A stretch of DNA of 20,924 nt from Dicyema japonicum (GCA_011109175.1 RDEW01000038.1:221135-242058), one strand, 5' to 3'. Shown: positions 1 through 9,288, numbered from the stretch's first letter. The notes: generated by a model not told the origin, from the letters alone. Translations and numbers: made by a program.

Positions 1-544
1 ATTGTTTTGGTAAAACGAAAAGTAAAGAACGAGTTTCAGTTCTTTTATGCTGCAGCCGTGAAGGCGAGAAATTAAAACCCCTTGTTATCGGGAAATTCAA
101 ATCCCCAAGATGCTTAAAAAACATAAATACAGAAGATTATGGGGTATATTGTGTTGGGTTAATTTTAGGTTCTATATACAGCTTCAAAAAACGCATGGAT
201 GACGATGGATATTTTTGATACATGGCTACAAAAAATAAACTTCGAAATGGTTCAAAAAAACAGGAAAATTTTGATTATTATGGATAATGCACGTTGTCAC
301 AAATGTCAGGAATATTCAAACTTATCATTTCTTAAACTTCCTAAAAACACAACAGCACTTCTTCAACCTTTAGATATGGGGATCATAAACTCATTCAAAT
401 CATGTTATGAATAATCTTGAATCTTCATTATTTAACATTTGCCCTGAAGGGCTTAAAGAATACTATGAATTTAGGATTAAAATTTCAAAAATGCTAAGAA
501 ACAAATATTCCATTGGGAACAAAATAACTGATTATTTTTCATAA
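1..544 (+). pseudogene. Tigger/pogo-like DDE transposase, frameshifted and internally deleted
   Basis: Relic of a DDE-1 superfamily (pogo/Tigger/CENP-B-like) transposase. Frame 3 near 9-130 gives the conserved stretch around SKERVSVLL and KLKPLVIGKFKSPRCLKN; a frameshift at about 140-170 moves the reading to frame 1, where NAWMTMDIFDTWL leads to the second catalytic Asp in IIMDNARCH and, 29 residues later, the third in LLQPLDMG. Beyond SFKSCY the frame breaks and resumes directly with NNLESSLFNICPEGLKEYY, ending at TAA 542-544. Compared with the copy at 9481-10902, about 105 residues between the third Asp region and the C-terminal motif are missing. The region with the first catalytic Asp and the helix-turn-helix would lie left of the window. 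It cannot encode an active enzyme. Confidence 0.8.
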
Positions 545-709
545 ATAAATTGATTCCTTTTTGCAATATGAAGCAAAACATTGTATTGTAAAAATAATTA
601 TTTAAAAATACGAATAGAGAGGTTAAAAATGTAATAATTTAGTATACTCTCTATATTTGGGGCACCCTCTATATTTGGGGCACTTTTCTATTGGGGCGGG
701 GTCCTACTG
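1..709 (+). mobile_element. Right part of a Tigger/pogo-like DNA transposon (copy 1)
   Basis: The left end lies outside the window. The right end is placed at 709 because the last bases, read inward on the minus strand, are CAGTAGGACCCC followed by CCCCAAT blocks, and a TA dinucleotide (710-711) follows, as expected for Tc1/mariner-pogo elements that insert at TA. The subterminal zone 645-709 carries a direct repeat of ctctatatttggggcac (about 647 and 666) and further GGGGC blocks, matching the subterminal design of the related element at 9289-11144. The element abuts the 3' tip of a LINE that starts at 712. The boundary is good; family assignment rests on the transposase relic inside it. Confidence 0.75.
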
Positions 710-711
710 TA

Positions 712-888
712 ATAACACCAGAAACCACGGTTACACAAACTAACTAATCACGTGATCCCAGCACGCTCTAGCATGGATCTCATTTTGGCCCGATGCTCCT
801 CCCTCGACCCCACACAAGCACGCATTGATCGAGTGACTGGACCTTCGCAGTCACGACTGCACGTTCCATGGTTCGTTCTTTATCAAGG
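712..888 (-). mobile_element. 3' tip of a family-2 LINE (copy A)
   Basis: On the minus strand this stretch translates as RDCEGPVTRSMRACVGS, then REEHRAK and LERAGIT, with a stop at 750-748, followed by a short 3' untranslated tail containing attagttagtttgtgtaaccgtgg. Four other places in the window carry the same C-terminal signature or the same tail (11237-11380, 12984-13040, 14370-14490 on plus, 17571-17750), which identifies it as the end of a LINE ORF rather than unique DNA. Similarity to the 17571-17750 copy stops near 885, so this is a severely 5'-truncated insertion. It is read in the opposite direction to the family-1 fragment that begins at about 890. Confidence 0.65.
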
Positions 889-889
889 C

Positions 890-1800
890 TTCAAGAGGCA
901 TTGGTGGCTGGTATACGCTGATGATGTGGACTTCGTATCGGAATATAAAGCAGCCTTGAGGTGGCTACTTTACGTTGCCCCTGCAGAGCTTGGGAAATGG
1001 TTTCTTACGGTGAATACAACTAAAACTAAAATTGTGGAAATCGTAAGCATGGAATCAACATTGGAAGATGGATGGAGACGTTCCAGAAAGCTCGGCTCCC
1101 TCCTCGGAGACAATGAGGACATCACCCGGAGGAAAGTACTATCAACGGTCGCACTGAACAGGATGAAGACGGATTTGTTGGCTAAAAGACCGGTAACGAT
1201 CGCGCTTCGTTTACGCCTCTATAATGCTTTTGTGAAGCCGGTCCTGCTATATAACTCTTCCTGCTGGGGGACCTCGGTCTCAGAAACCAAGAATCTTAAC
1301 TTTTTCCACCGAAGGCAATTACGAATACTGTGCGGGGTACAATGGCCGACACGGATCAACAATGAGGCACTGTACCGAAAGTGCTCAACGCGACCTGTGA
1401 CTTGGGATGTGGTGGAGGCCTGATGGAGACTGTTTGGACACATCCTACGGATGGATCTCAATGGCCGAACGGATCAACAATGATGCACTGTACCGAAAGT
1501 GCTCAACGCGACCTGTGACTTGGGATGTGGTGGAGGCCCGATGGAGACTGTTTGGACACGTCCTACGGATGGATCTACATCACCTGAAAATTTGGCAATG
1601 GAGGAATATTTCGATGCAAGTGGAAAAAAATATCAGGGGCGCACGCGAACTACGCTACCGGGGGTACTGGATGAGGATCTCAAAGCAATCAACGGAGGCT
1701 CGTAAGTGGGGAGGATCTAGATGCTATAAAAAGTTTGGCATGTAACAGGGGAGGATGGACGAGATTGATCCAAAAAATCGCTTTAAGTGCCCACGTGTAG
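890..1800 (+). pseudogene. Family-1 LINE reverse transcriptase, 3' half, decayed
   Basis: C-terminal half of a non-LTR reverse transcriptase. The fragment starts just before motif C, WLVYADDVDF (YADD at 914-925), then the thumb region GKWFLTVNTTKT, RKLGSLLGDNEDITRRK, and the LINE C-terminal segment LYNAFVKPVLLYN, NFFHRRQLRILCG, LYRKCSTRP and WRLFGHVLRMD. Broken by a TGA replacing an Arg codon (1421-1423), a 118/119-bp tandem duplication, and later frameshifts; the tail SGEDLDAIKSLACNRGGW can be followed to TAG 1798-1800. It matches the C-terminal half of the element at 6348-9273 and keeps the YADD that element has lost. The clade is RTE-like by architecture (RWRLFGH type C-terminus, no RNase H seen), but this was not tested by alignment. 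Confidence 0.8.
1341..1577 (+). repeat. Tandem duplication, 118/119-bp unit inside the LINE ORF
   Basis: The segment beginning aatggccga at 1341 is repeated from 1460. The offset is 119 bp at the start and 118 bp after a one-base deletion in the second copy (gacacgg versus gaacgg). Both copies encode the INNEALYRKCSTRP to WRLFGH segment. The first has TGA where the second keeps CGA, a CpG-type transition, so the first copy is the more decayed one. Confidence 0.9.
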
Positions 1801-2083
1801 AAATATAACAATTATTTTTCTACGATAGTTGCCTATAATAATAATTATCAAGGATTATTGAAGCAGACTGAAATAGAAAAGTTGCATAAGTACGATTTAT
1901 TGGCTGGAGAGCCTAGGATACTTTATGGTGCTCCAGCCCACGTGTAGAAATATAACAATTATTTTTCTACGATAGTTGCCTATAATAATAATTATCAAGG
2001 ATTATTGAAGCAGACTGAAATAGAAAAGTTGCATAAGTACGATTTATTGGCTGGAGAGCCTAGGATACTTTATGGTGCTCCAG
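1790..2083 (+). repeat. Perfect 147-bp tandem duplication
   Basis: Units 1790-1936 and 1937-2083 are identical as far as can be read by eye, each running from cccacgtgtagaaat to ggtgctccag. The unit joins the last codons of the family-1 ORF (SAHV plus TAG) to the start of a different coding relic (YNNNYQGLLKQ). The lack of visible differences implies a recent duplication or an assembly duplicate. Confidence 0.9.
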
Positions 2084-2388
2084 TCAAAGTCATACCTATT
2101 GTTCTAACCTGGGACGGTGTCGTTTCGAAGGCTAATAAATCTAGGAACCATCACAATCGATGAGCCAACCTGAACATGTATCCAATCCGTTATCCTTAAA
2201 AAAACGTTGGAGAGCATGTTGGTGGAGTATAAGTATGGGGTGCACACAATCGAGGAAGATTTGGTTACAGCAACCAATCACCTGGTGGATTTGGCAGTTC
2301 AGTTCATGACGTCCTAAGTAACCTGAGTGAGGTGGAAGCGGATGGGATCCAAGTCAACGACTTTTCTTCTAAGAAGAAAAAGGTTTAG
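1801..2388 (+). pseudogene. C-terminal tail of an unplaced retroelement ORF
   Basis: Reading through the tandem duplication, plus-strand frames give NYQGLLKQTEIEKLHKYDLL, AGEPRILYGAP and VKVIPIVLTWDGVVSKANK. After frame changes and a stop they continue as IQSVILKKTLESMLVEYKYG and IEEDLVTATNHLVDLAVQF, then VHDVLSNLSEVEADGIQVND, ending SSKKKKV at TAG 2386-2388. The VKVIPIVLTWDG block recalls the tail found after the reverse transcriptase in some animal non-LTR elements; that link is recollection, not alignment. The last residues resemble a basic nuclear localisation signal. At least two frameshifts and one stop make it non-functional. It overlaps the end of the minus-strand candidate gene at 2314-2664. 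Confidence 0.45.
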
Positions 2389-2664
2389 AAGCGAGTAGTA
2401 GTTTTGACTTAATTGTGCTTCTCGTAAAAATAAAACTCGTTTTTTAATGAGTATAATCGCATTATATAATTGCTTATGCATCGATTTAATCTTTAAACTA
2501 TCATTTACCTCTATTTTATGAAAAAATCGACCTCTTTTAACTTGGGAGCCTGAACTCGTGGTTTCTGACTTCGATTTGATCTTCATTTTAGTATTAATTT
2601 AAGAAACCTCGCTTGCAATCCTAAGAGGGAATAGCCACGCAGTCAGGACGGTTTTATATGACAT
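2314..2664 (-). CDS. Hypothetical small basic protein, two exons
   Basis: Candidate gene of unknown function. Exon 1 (2664-2608) encodes MSYKTVLTAWLFPLRIASE, hydrophobic enough to be a signal or targeting sequence. A 27-nt GT-AG intron (2607-2581, gtttct...atgaag) in phase 0 contains an in-frame TAA, and exon 2 (2580-2314) adds 88 residues starting IKSKSETTSSGSQVKRGRFF, for 107 aa in total. The intron size matches the confident genes in this window, which is the main support. Without the intron, an ATG at 2586 would still open an ORF of 90 aa. The last 25 or so residues run antisense to retroelement debris (up to 2388), so the natural C-terminus may have been replaced by the insertion or the true end may lie elsewhere. 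No family recognised. Confidence 0.35.
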
Positions 2665-3050
2665 TCCGATTAATTGTTTCTCAATAAATAAATTAAAATT
2701 TAAGAAATTAAAACATATTAGCGTGGTCTTCAAATCGTTTTTGATATAAAATCATTTATACTTTATTTGACTTTTATATATAATAAAATTTCCTTATACT
2801 TAAAATCGGTCGGACACACAACTGTTAGGATTAGTATCTACAACGGATCAGAATTAGCCAACTTACTACTTAGTAGAAGGTTTTTAAACGTGAGATCACA
2901 TGATTTGCATTTCCCAAAAGGCCCTTAATACCATGTCGGTGTCACTCTTCTCACCCCATGGAATCATTTCTCTGAGGAGTTTTAAAAACTATATCTATGG
3001 ACTATTATAAGAGAAAATTGAATAATAATTAAGCTAGTAAATCCCACTTA
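2665..3050. other. Intergenic, no gene seen
   Basis: AT-rich spacer between the small candidate gene and the 3' end of the TFG-like gene. No long open frame, inverted repeat or recognisable transposon piece was seen. It must contain the 3' end-processing signal of the TFG-like gene, but no canonical AATAAA was found close to its stop codon. Confidence 0.5.
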
Positions 3051-4588
3051 TTAACTAGAAGAATAACCGTGAGGATATGTAGGACGAACTTGCTGCGAAG
3101 ACTGGGAATATGGATGTAGAGGCATTCTGAGAGGTAGTTGCATTCCTGATCCCATAGGAGGTACATTATCGCTAGTACGATTCACATCTGGAATAAATGG
3201 AGGCACATTGGATCTATTTTCCGAATTAAGGGATTGTTGGCTTGCATATTGTTGGGGTATATAACGCCGAGGCATGTCAGACACTGGATTCATAGGCATA
3301 AAATTCGTATTGCGTGGTGACATATTTGAATACGGTATATCAGACCTGAATTGAGGTTGAGGAAGAAATTCACCATATTTGGATGTTGGGAAAAAAGGAG
3401 GCATCTGTGGGAATCTATTTGTAAATTCAGAAGATGTAATTGAGGGGTTATATTCAGTTCTTTCATCTCTCTTCATTTGGTTCGTTACGTCATAACTACT
3501 TGGTGGAGGAAATCTCTGAGGCTCTTGAAATGAGCTTGGTAATCGAGAAACACCAGGTTGTGGTAGTAAATTTCCAACGGAATGGTAGGTTGGCTGAGGA
3601 GGAAGTGTTCTTTCCATTTGTGGGAACGAAGGCTGAACAAATGTACGGTCAACAGGAGGAAGAGGTTGAGGAGAAAATTGTCTTTCTGTCTGAAAATTGA
3701 GGTTAAAAGAGCAAACCATTGAAGGAAGTGGAGGACGATATGATTTGTCGATTTGAGGAAACGGAGGTTGGACAAATGAACCATCCGCTGAGGAATGAGA
3801 AGGCTGAGGAACAAATGATTTATCCATATAGGGAACAGGGTGATAGTCTGAAGAAGATCGAAAAGTCGCAGCTTCGAGCACATTAACTTGAGGTTTAGAA
3901 TAATCCATTGAAGGGTTAGGCAAATTGAGTGGAACCGGCTGCTGAGTATGAAAATTTGAATCTTTGGGAGATGGCAGAGGATCAGAGGGTGGTATAAAAC
4001 GGCTGCCATACTCTTCAGGCATTTTAGGGACCTCAGAATACTAGGATATTTAGAAAACTACATTATCGTCAATTAACGGAAGTTTCGTGGACTCTTTCGC
4101 CACCCTCACAGGATTGACACGACCAGCGAAAGAATCAGCATCGGGAAGGTTATCTATGCCTGTATTAATTTACTTAAATACTGAAATGTGATATGCAAAG
4201 TGTTGTCAACTCGTTAACTTTTTTTACCAGCGATCTCAAAAGTTCGGTAATATCAGAAATGTCAGGTTCTTGAATCTCAGGAATTACCGCTTCCTCATTC
4301 ACTAAGGATTATACTACATTCATATACCAATTAGGCTGTTATAATTTTCAGAAAAGGTCTCTAGGAATAACTCTAGGTCGAAGTCGTCTTCAATTGTGAT
4401 TTTAGACCCTTCTAATAACTTTATCGTATACCATGAAAGTGATAGAAATGCAAAGTCTTAATTTCCTCGTTCTCATCCTGACCAAATTTCTTAATTATTG
4501 CCATCTTCACATCGTTCAAAGTTAAGGGAACATCGTAAAGTGGAACAAATTTGCTCTTATCATTCCAAGTAACTATTATATACTTCAT
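3051..4588 (-). CDS. TFG: TFG-like PB1 / coiled-coil / proline-rich protein
   Basis: Five exons: 4588-4432, 4408-4328, 4301-4182, 4159-4062, 4040-3051, with GT-AG introns of 23, 26, 22 and 21 nt. Spliced length is 1446 nt in one frame, 481 aa. Residues 1-79 form a PB1-type domain: MKYIIVTWNDKSK with Lys in the first strand, and an acidic OPCA-like EDDFDLELFLE at 59-69. Residues 94-114 (ISDITELLRSLVKKVNELTTL) look like a short coiled coil. From about 150 the chain is rich in Pro, Gln, Ser and Phe, with degenerate repeats such as SFVQPPFPQIDKS and TFVQPSFPQMERT. This order matches animal TFG (about 400 aa in human), which organises ER exit sites and COPII transport; orthology is inferred from architecture. 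The ATG at 4588 is chosen because it opens the PB1 strand and an in-frame TAA lies just upstream. Confidence 0.65.
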
Positions 4589-5733
4589 AGTCAATCTATT
4601 CAATGGTAACAATTAGGACAAAAAATACACAAAACAATATACGTGGCTATTTCAAATATTATTATTTATTTAAAAATTATAAATAAAAATATAACTGATT
4701 GATTTTGAATATATCATTATTTAAAAAAATATTTTCTTAAATAAATTTTGTTTTATCATTGGATCTTTCTTCTCGACGCAGAGTTCCTTATATTTTCAGT
4801 ACATTGAGTCAACTGTCAGTCACGGTCGCGCTTCATGGGGTCGAAAATAAAGGACTCAAAGGAAATCAAATCTTTCCAGTCTTTAGTAGTTGGATTTCTT
4901 AATAAATTTTAGTCCTCTTTGGTTGACCACACCCTCTCAAGACTGCAGTGAGCAGAACGGGCGTGCGATTCTACTTTCTTGAACTTTTTCAGTATCGGCG
5001 GTCCAAGGCAGTAGCTGGAATCCCATAAGGAACACCTAGCGAAAATGAGGTGGTTGCTGAGAGTATCCAGGACCACCAAAGGACTGCGTTATTTCTTCCT
5101 TAATTTAATTGTGATTTTTGGTTCTTAAATAAATAAATCATCAGAATTTTTCTTAAGTCCATGTACAGTACATCTCGATGTTCGCTGATTATGTGTGACC
5201 CGTAAAGAGAACACAAGGAGACGGCGAAGTTGGAATGATTAAAACAAAGAGGAACCTATTTCACTCACTTGGGTGACAAAATGTGACAATAATCACGGCA
5301 AGGAGCAGGTAGAGATGTTTAGTGTGAGGTCTCATATGCCCAGATACCTTCTCATGTTCATATATTAGTACGGCTTAATATGTGCATGATGCACTGTCGA
5401 GGATCTTGAAAATATTTATCTTAGGTGAACAATTTTTTCTCCAACTGATCACAGTTAAGATTTCTAAAGTTCATTGAATTTTGAAAAAATTCGGCACATA
5501 GAAGGAACCCTGAAAAGATAACTTTAATAAAACTTGGCTTTATTAGAATAGTGGTCTCGAGTTATATAGAAGTAATCCTCAGTCTACTTTCACAGCCATT
5601 CTTATCTAAAAACAATTTTCTGTATTTTTTTACAAATTATTGAAAATGTAAAGATTTTTAGTCAAAAATTATAACCGTCGAATTTCTCTCAAAAGAAAAG
5701 ATTTTTGAGTACACGAAAAAGATCTTAATGTGT
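4589..5733. other. Long intergenic stretch, no supported gene
   Basis: AT-rich flanks (4620-4740 and 5400-5730) surround a more mixed-composition block at about 4780-5110. That block has several short coding-like runs and AG acceptor-like sites on the plus strand (for example after an ATG at about 4834), but no chain of exons keeps frame. It may be old transposon or gene debris. No repeat shared with the rest of the window was seen before 5734. Confidence 0.45.
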
Positions 5734-5979
5734 TCCTTTTTTGAGCTTATTTCTTGGATAAAATATATTAATTAGTGAAGTAAATGAACAGAAACATTTT
5801 CAAATAATCACTTATTAAAGATCTTTTCTGGTTGAGGTGGTGACGTGCTTCTCTTGTTCTTTTTTTAGCTTATTTCTTGGATAAAATATATTAATTAGTG
5901 AAGTAAATGAACAGAAACATTTTCAAATAATCACTTATTAAAGATCTTTTCTGGTTGAGGTGGTGACGTGCTTCTCTTG
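5734..5979 (+). repeat. Two tandem 123-bp units resembling the LINE 5' end
   Basis: The block from agcttatttcttggataaaa to gacgtgcttctcttg occurs at 5744-5856 and again at 5867-5979, offset 123 bp, nearly identical apart from the T-rich junction. The end of each unit (ttttctggttgaggtggtgacgtg) resembles 6310-6333, just upstream of the endonuclease ORF of the family-1 LINE. The sequence before that, 6222-6310, aligns loosely with the rest of the unit. The units may therefore be 5' UTR monomers, as in LINEs with tandem promoter repeats; no promoter activity can be read directly. Confidence 0.75.
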
Positions 5980-6017
5980 CACAATGTCTTCTTCATGCAC
6001 TCAATCTTCTCTATTTT

Positions 6018-6106
6018 GCGAGAAACAGGGGAGGATGGAAACGGCTCACAGCGCGTATCCAGAGATATTCGGTTTTTTGTCAATGACAGGTTTTCATTCA
6101 TCATGA
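6018..6106 (+). pseudogene. 3' terminal scrap of a family-1-like LINE ORF
   Basis: Plus-strand frame 3 reads ARNRGGWKRLTARIQRYSVF and reaches TGA at 6084-6086. This resembles the last residues of the other family-1 copies (ACNRGGWTRLIQKI at 1735-1780 and ALNRRKWMKLTSDLL near 9210). The following ttttcattcatcatgaagtt (6091-6110) closely matches the bases that end the insertion at 15685-16595, suggesting a LINE 3' end. It lies between the 123-bp units and the diverged third unit that begins the full LINE, as a head-to-tail arrangement of two elements would produce. Confidence 0.45.
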
Positions 6107-6221
6107 AGTTAGGTAAGTTAGGTAAACATCATGTGAAATAAAGATACGCCAGCACCCCAACCTTCCGACCAATTAACCACTTTGCTAACTTTCTTCAAAA
6201 TGTTTGATTAAATATTACTTT

Positions 6222-9200
6222 TAGTTGATTTATCTTGAATAATTTATCCAAATAATTTTTGAAGCATTTAGAGAATTTGGTCACAGATTGGTAATTATTA
6301 TTCTTGACAATTTTTTGGTTGAGCTGGTGACGTGGCTCTTGAACTCAATGTCTGGAAAACACAGTATCAAGCCATTGGACTTCTCCCTTCTCACGTTTAA
6401 CGTCAGGGGACTCTCTAGCGTTTGGAAACGGAAGGAACTGGTCGAGGATCTTTCAAAATACAAGATTTCAATCGCCTGCCTTCAGGAGACCAAACTAATC
6501 AACGGGATCGAAGAACAACATGGGAACTTTCGACTAATCTTCCTTCCAGGTGGAAACAAGCACTATGGGCTAGGATTTGCCGTCAGGAATGATCTATCCA
6601 AGAGAGTCTGCCAATATTACAGTGTGAATGATAGAATCGGGGTGTTGCAATTGAAACTGGATGACCTCAACCCGTCGAAGAAATATCTAACTATAATAAA
6701 CGTTTACGCCCCTCACAATGAATGGCTTAATAAAAACCCTGAGAAGATTGATGACTTTTACACCAGTCTTTCTGCCGTCTTCTCCAAGTATGCTCTCGCA
6801 ACATTAGTAATGATCGCAGGAGACCTAAATTCGAAAGCTGGCACCCAGGTTACGACCGATGAGACATTCATGGGAAGGCATGGTAGAGGGAAAAGAAATC
6901 TCCCGGGAACTCTACTAGCATACTTGTGTCAAACGAACAACCTATTTTTTATGCAATACAGCCTTCATGTATCCAGCCAGACATCTATGTGGTCGGGATA
7001 TAAAACAAATCCCGAAGGGCGAGTGATAAATGTATACAACCAGATCGACTATATCATATGCAAGCAAAAAGATCGAGGGATTATACTTGATGACGAGTTT
7101 ATGGTGGATCGATTATCGACAGCGACCACAAAATGGTTATTGCTAGACTTTCTCTAAAGAGATTTATGGTACTACAAAGAACGAAATAGAAGCATATTGA
7201 AACCACAGAACCCAACTATAGACGTTATAATTTAAATCCTTAATCAGTCAATCAGAAGGGACCCTAGCATTCAAAGAATATCTGGATGCAGAACTAGAAA
7301 ACATGCCTACAGATTTGCCGCCCGGAAAATCCTGGGATTTTGTAAAGCAGTCAATACATAAAGAAGCCAATCTGCATCTATTGAAAGAAAATGAGAAAAT
7401 CCCATCGCACAATGAAATTTACACGGTGAAGGACCTTGCCAATAAACAGAAGACCACATGGATGCTATATCAAAATACTGACGATTCGAACGTAAAATCA
7501 AAATTGCGGCTAGAGTGAAAGACTATCAAAGCAAAAATAAAAAAAACTATACGCCAGCATAACAGAAATAGAACACTGGACCAGATTAAGAAGATAGAAT
7601 CTCTCAAGGACAACGCTAGATTCTACGAGGCTGTGAAACAGATGAAAGGAAAAAGACCCCATCAACCGATAATGATAAAAGATGACAAAGGAACGCAGAT
7701 TGTGGATCAAAGGGAAGTGGCGGAAATTATCGCTTCCCACTTTGGAATACTTTTCAATCCAAGGAACGACACTATCATCCTAGAACGAAGGAAATTGGAC
7801 GAGGAAATCACTCCATATGAAGTTGAACTTGCGAGTTCCAAGTTGAAAAACAACAGGACTCCTGGCCCCGACGGATTCGGTGGTGAATTCTTCAAATATG
7901 GAACCCAAAAGATGTATGAATGCATTGCTAGGATCCTGAATGAATTGTACTATTATGGTCACACGCTGACCCTGGGAGAGGGTATCTTGATACCTGTACA
8001 GAAGGCGAATAAACCAAGATCTAAGGTGGAGAACCTCCGTCCAGTCATATTAATGAATTCACTTTGGAAAATTCTGGCGAACATAACATTACAAAAGATG
8101 GAAGGACGCCTAGATACTTTTCTGTCGCTATACCACAGCGGATTCCGAAAAGGAAGATCTACTTCCGATGTTTTGTGGTCCCACAAGTGGAGATCTGCGG
8201 CCGTTCAAAAGTTCAAAATGTCTACAACCATCTTCGGAATCGACATTTCGAGGGCCTTCGACTCTGTCGACAAACAGAGGCTAATACTGGTTCTGGGGAG
8301 TTTCCTGAACGCTTCAACTGTCAGAATGGCCACCACCCTCCTAGCTGATACTTGGCTTACTGTTAGAGTCGGAGGAGCCTTGTCTCACCGATTTGAGACG
8401 ACTGTTGGAACTCTACAAGGAGACCCATTATCACCTATTCTTTTTGTCATATACCTTGAAGCTGCTCTACGAGAATCGAAACCGATACTGGGTGAAAAGA
8501 CAAACACGACGTAGACTTATTTCAAATGACAAAATATCGCTCACTCGCTTGCTGAAAGAAGTGCCTGGAAGACTAGCCGAATAGTTCCTAACAGTAAACC
8601 CGGACAAGACTGATATAACTGAACTCAAGAAGGAAGAAACAAGGACGGAGGAGCACTGGCGCAAGTGCAAAAAGCTTGGCTCCCTCCTAGGAGACCGTGA
8701 AGACATTGCAAGAAGGAAAACCTTAGCACAAACTGCCCTCTCCAGACTGAAGAACACATGGCTCCATTAAAAAGGCCTTGACATTCTAACAAACACTCGA
8801 TTATACAACTCGCTAGTGAAACCCATACTACTGTATAACGCTGGTACCTGGGCCTGCTCAAGAAATAAACTGAAGAGACTTAATGCGTTTCATAGAGACC
8901 AACTACGGCATATGATTTTCGAAAGAAGTAATACGAGGATGTCATCTAATCTTCTCTATAAAAGGACGAAGATCTCAGAAATTTCTAATGAGATTCTGGA
9001 TACACAATGGAGGCTTTTCGGCCATATTCTGTGACTGGACCTAGATGCCCCCGCGAACGTAGCCATGGAGGATTACTTCATGTTGGAGGCCCCCCCCTTT
9101 TCGACACTGGCAGTCGTTCTCGACGAGGACCTCAGAAAAATGGGACGGCATCTTGAAGTGGAGAGGATCTTGACTGGTTGCGCACTGCGGCTTTGAATAG

Positions 9201-9288
9201 GAGGAAGTGGATGAAACTAACCAGTGATTTGCTAACTCGTGTTGCACATGCTTTGTCAAGTCCTATGACATAGCGATAAGTGCTAATA
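6222..9288 (+). mobile_element. Family-1 non-LTR retrotransposon, nearly complete, inactive
   Basis: The span includes a putative 5' region (6222-6347, related to the 123-bp units upstream), the endonuclease/reverse transcriptase ORF (6348-9273), and 15 bp of 3' flank before a Tigger-like element begins. No gag-like first ORF is visible, and the single ORF of about 975 codons with an APE endonuclease fits RTE-type elements. The LINE 3' UTR probably resumes after the DNA transposon at 11147, but its end cannot be fixed. The 5' boundary is approximate. Confidence 0.7.
6348..9273 (+). pseudogene. APE endonuclease / reverse transcriptase ORF of the family-1 LINE
   Basis: Endonuclease from ATG 6348: TFNVRG, CLQETK (catalytic Glu), NVYAPH, AGDLNS and QIDYII are intact to about 7118. 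The last motif, SDH (7121-7129), sits in another frame, so a frameshift cuts the domain. Reverse transcriptase runs in frame 1 from about 7243 with an in-frame TGA at 7516-7518: NNRTPGPDGF, LRPVILMNSLWKI, SGFRKGRS, motif A FGIDISRAFDSV, motif B GTLQGDPLSPILF. Motif C is damaged: about ten residues and the start of YADD are lost near 8500, leaving DVDLIS in frame 2. Frame 2 continues with FLTVNPDKTDI, KKLGSLLGD, SLVKPILLYN and WRLFGHIL, broken by TAG 8582, TAA 8768 and TGA 9032. A last shift gives SGEDLDWLRTAALNRRKW, ending at TAG 9271-9273. Function is lost at several points. Confidence 0.88.

Noticed and set aside
1341-2083. Could the short direct repeats be a CRISPR-like or satellite array?
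   Set aside because: Each unit occurs only twice, is over 100 bp long and has no spacers; they are simple tandem duplications.
3440-3700. Plus-strand open frame of 86 codons
   Set aside because: It is antisense to the last exon of the TFG-like gene; its Glu-rich content is the reverse reading of Pro/Ser codons.
3485-4009. Minus-strand frame of 174 codons
   Set aside because: It is an alternative frame inside the same TFG-like exon, with a Leu-rich composition typical of a frame-shifted Pro-rich sequence.
4834-5110. Possible multi-exon plus-strand gene starting MGSKIKDSKEIKSF
   Set aside because: A 27-nt GT-AG segment (about 4887-4913) fits, but the following exons soon hit stops in every join tried and no family is recognisable.
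6142-7562. Shared atacgccagca at about 6145 and 7550
   Set aside because: Only 11 bp, with no similarity around it; likely chance.
7307-8348. Several minus-strand and alternate-frame ORFs of 60-96 codons
   Set aside because: Shadows of the endonuclease/reverse-transcriptase ORF, which has clear motifs on the plus strand.
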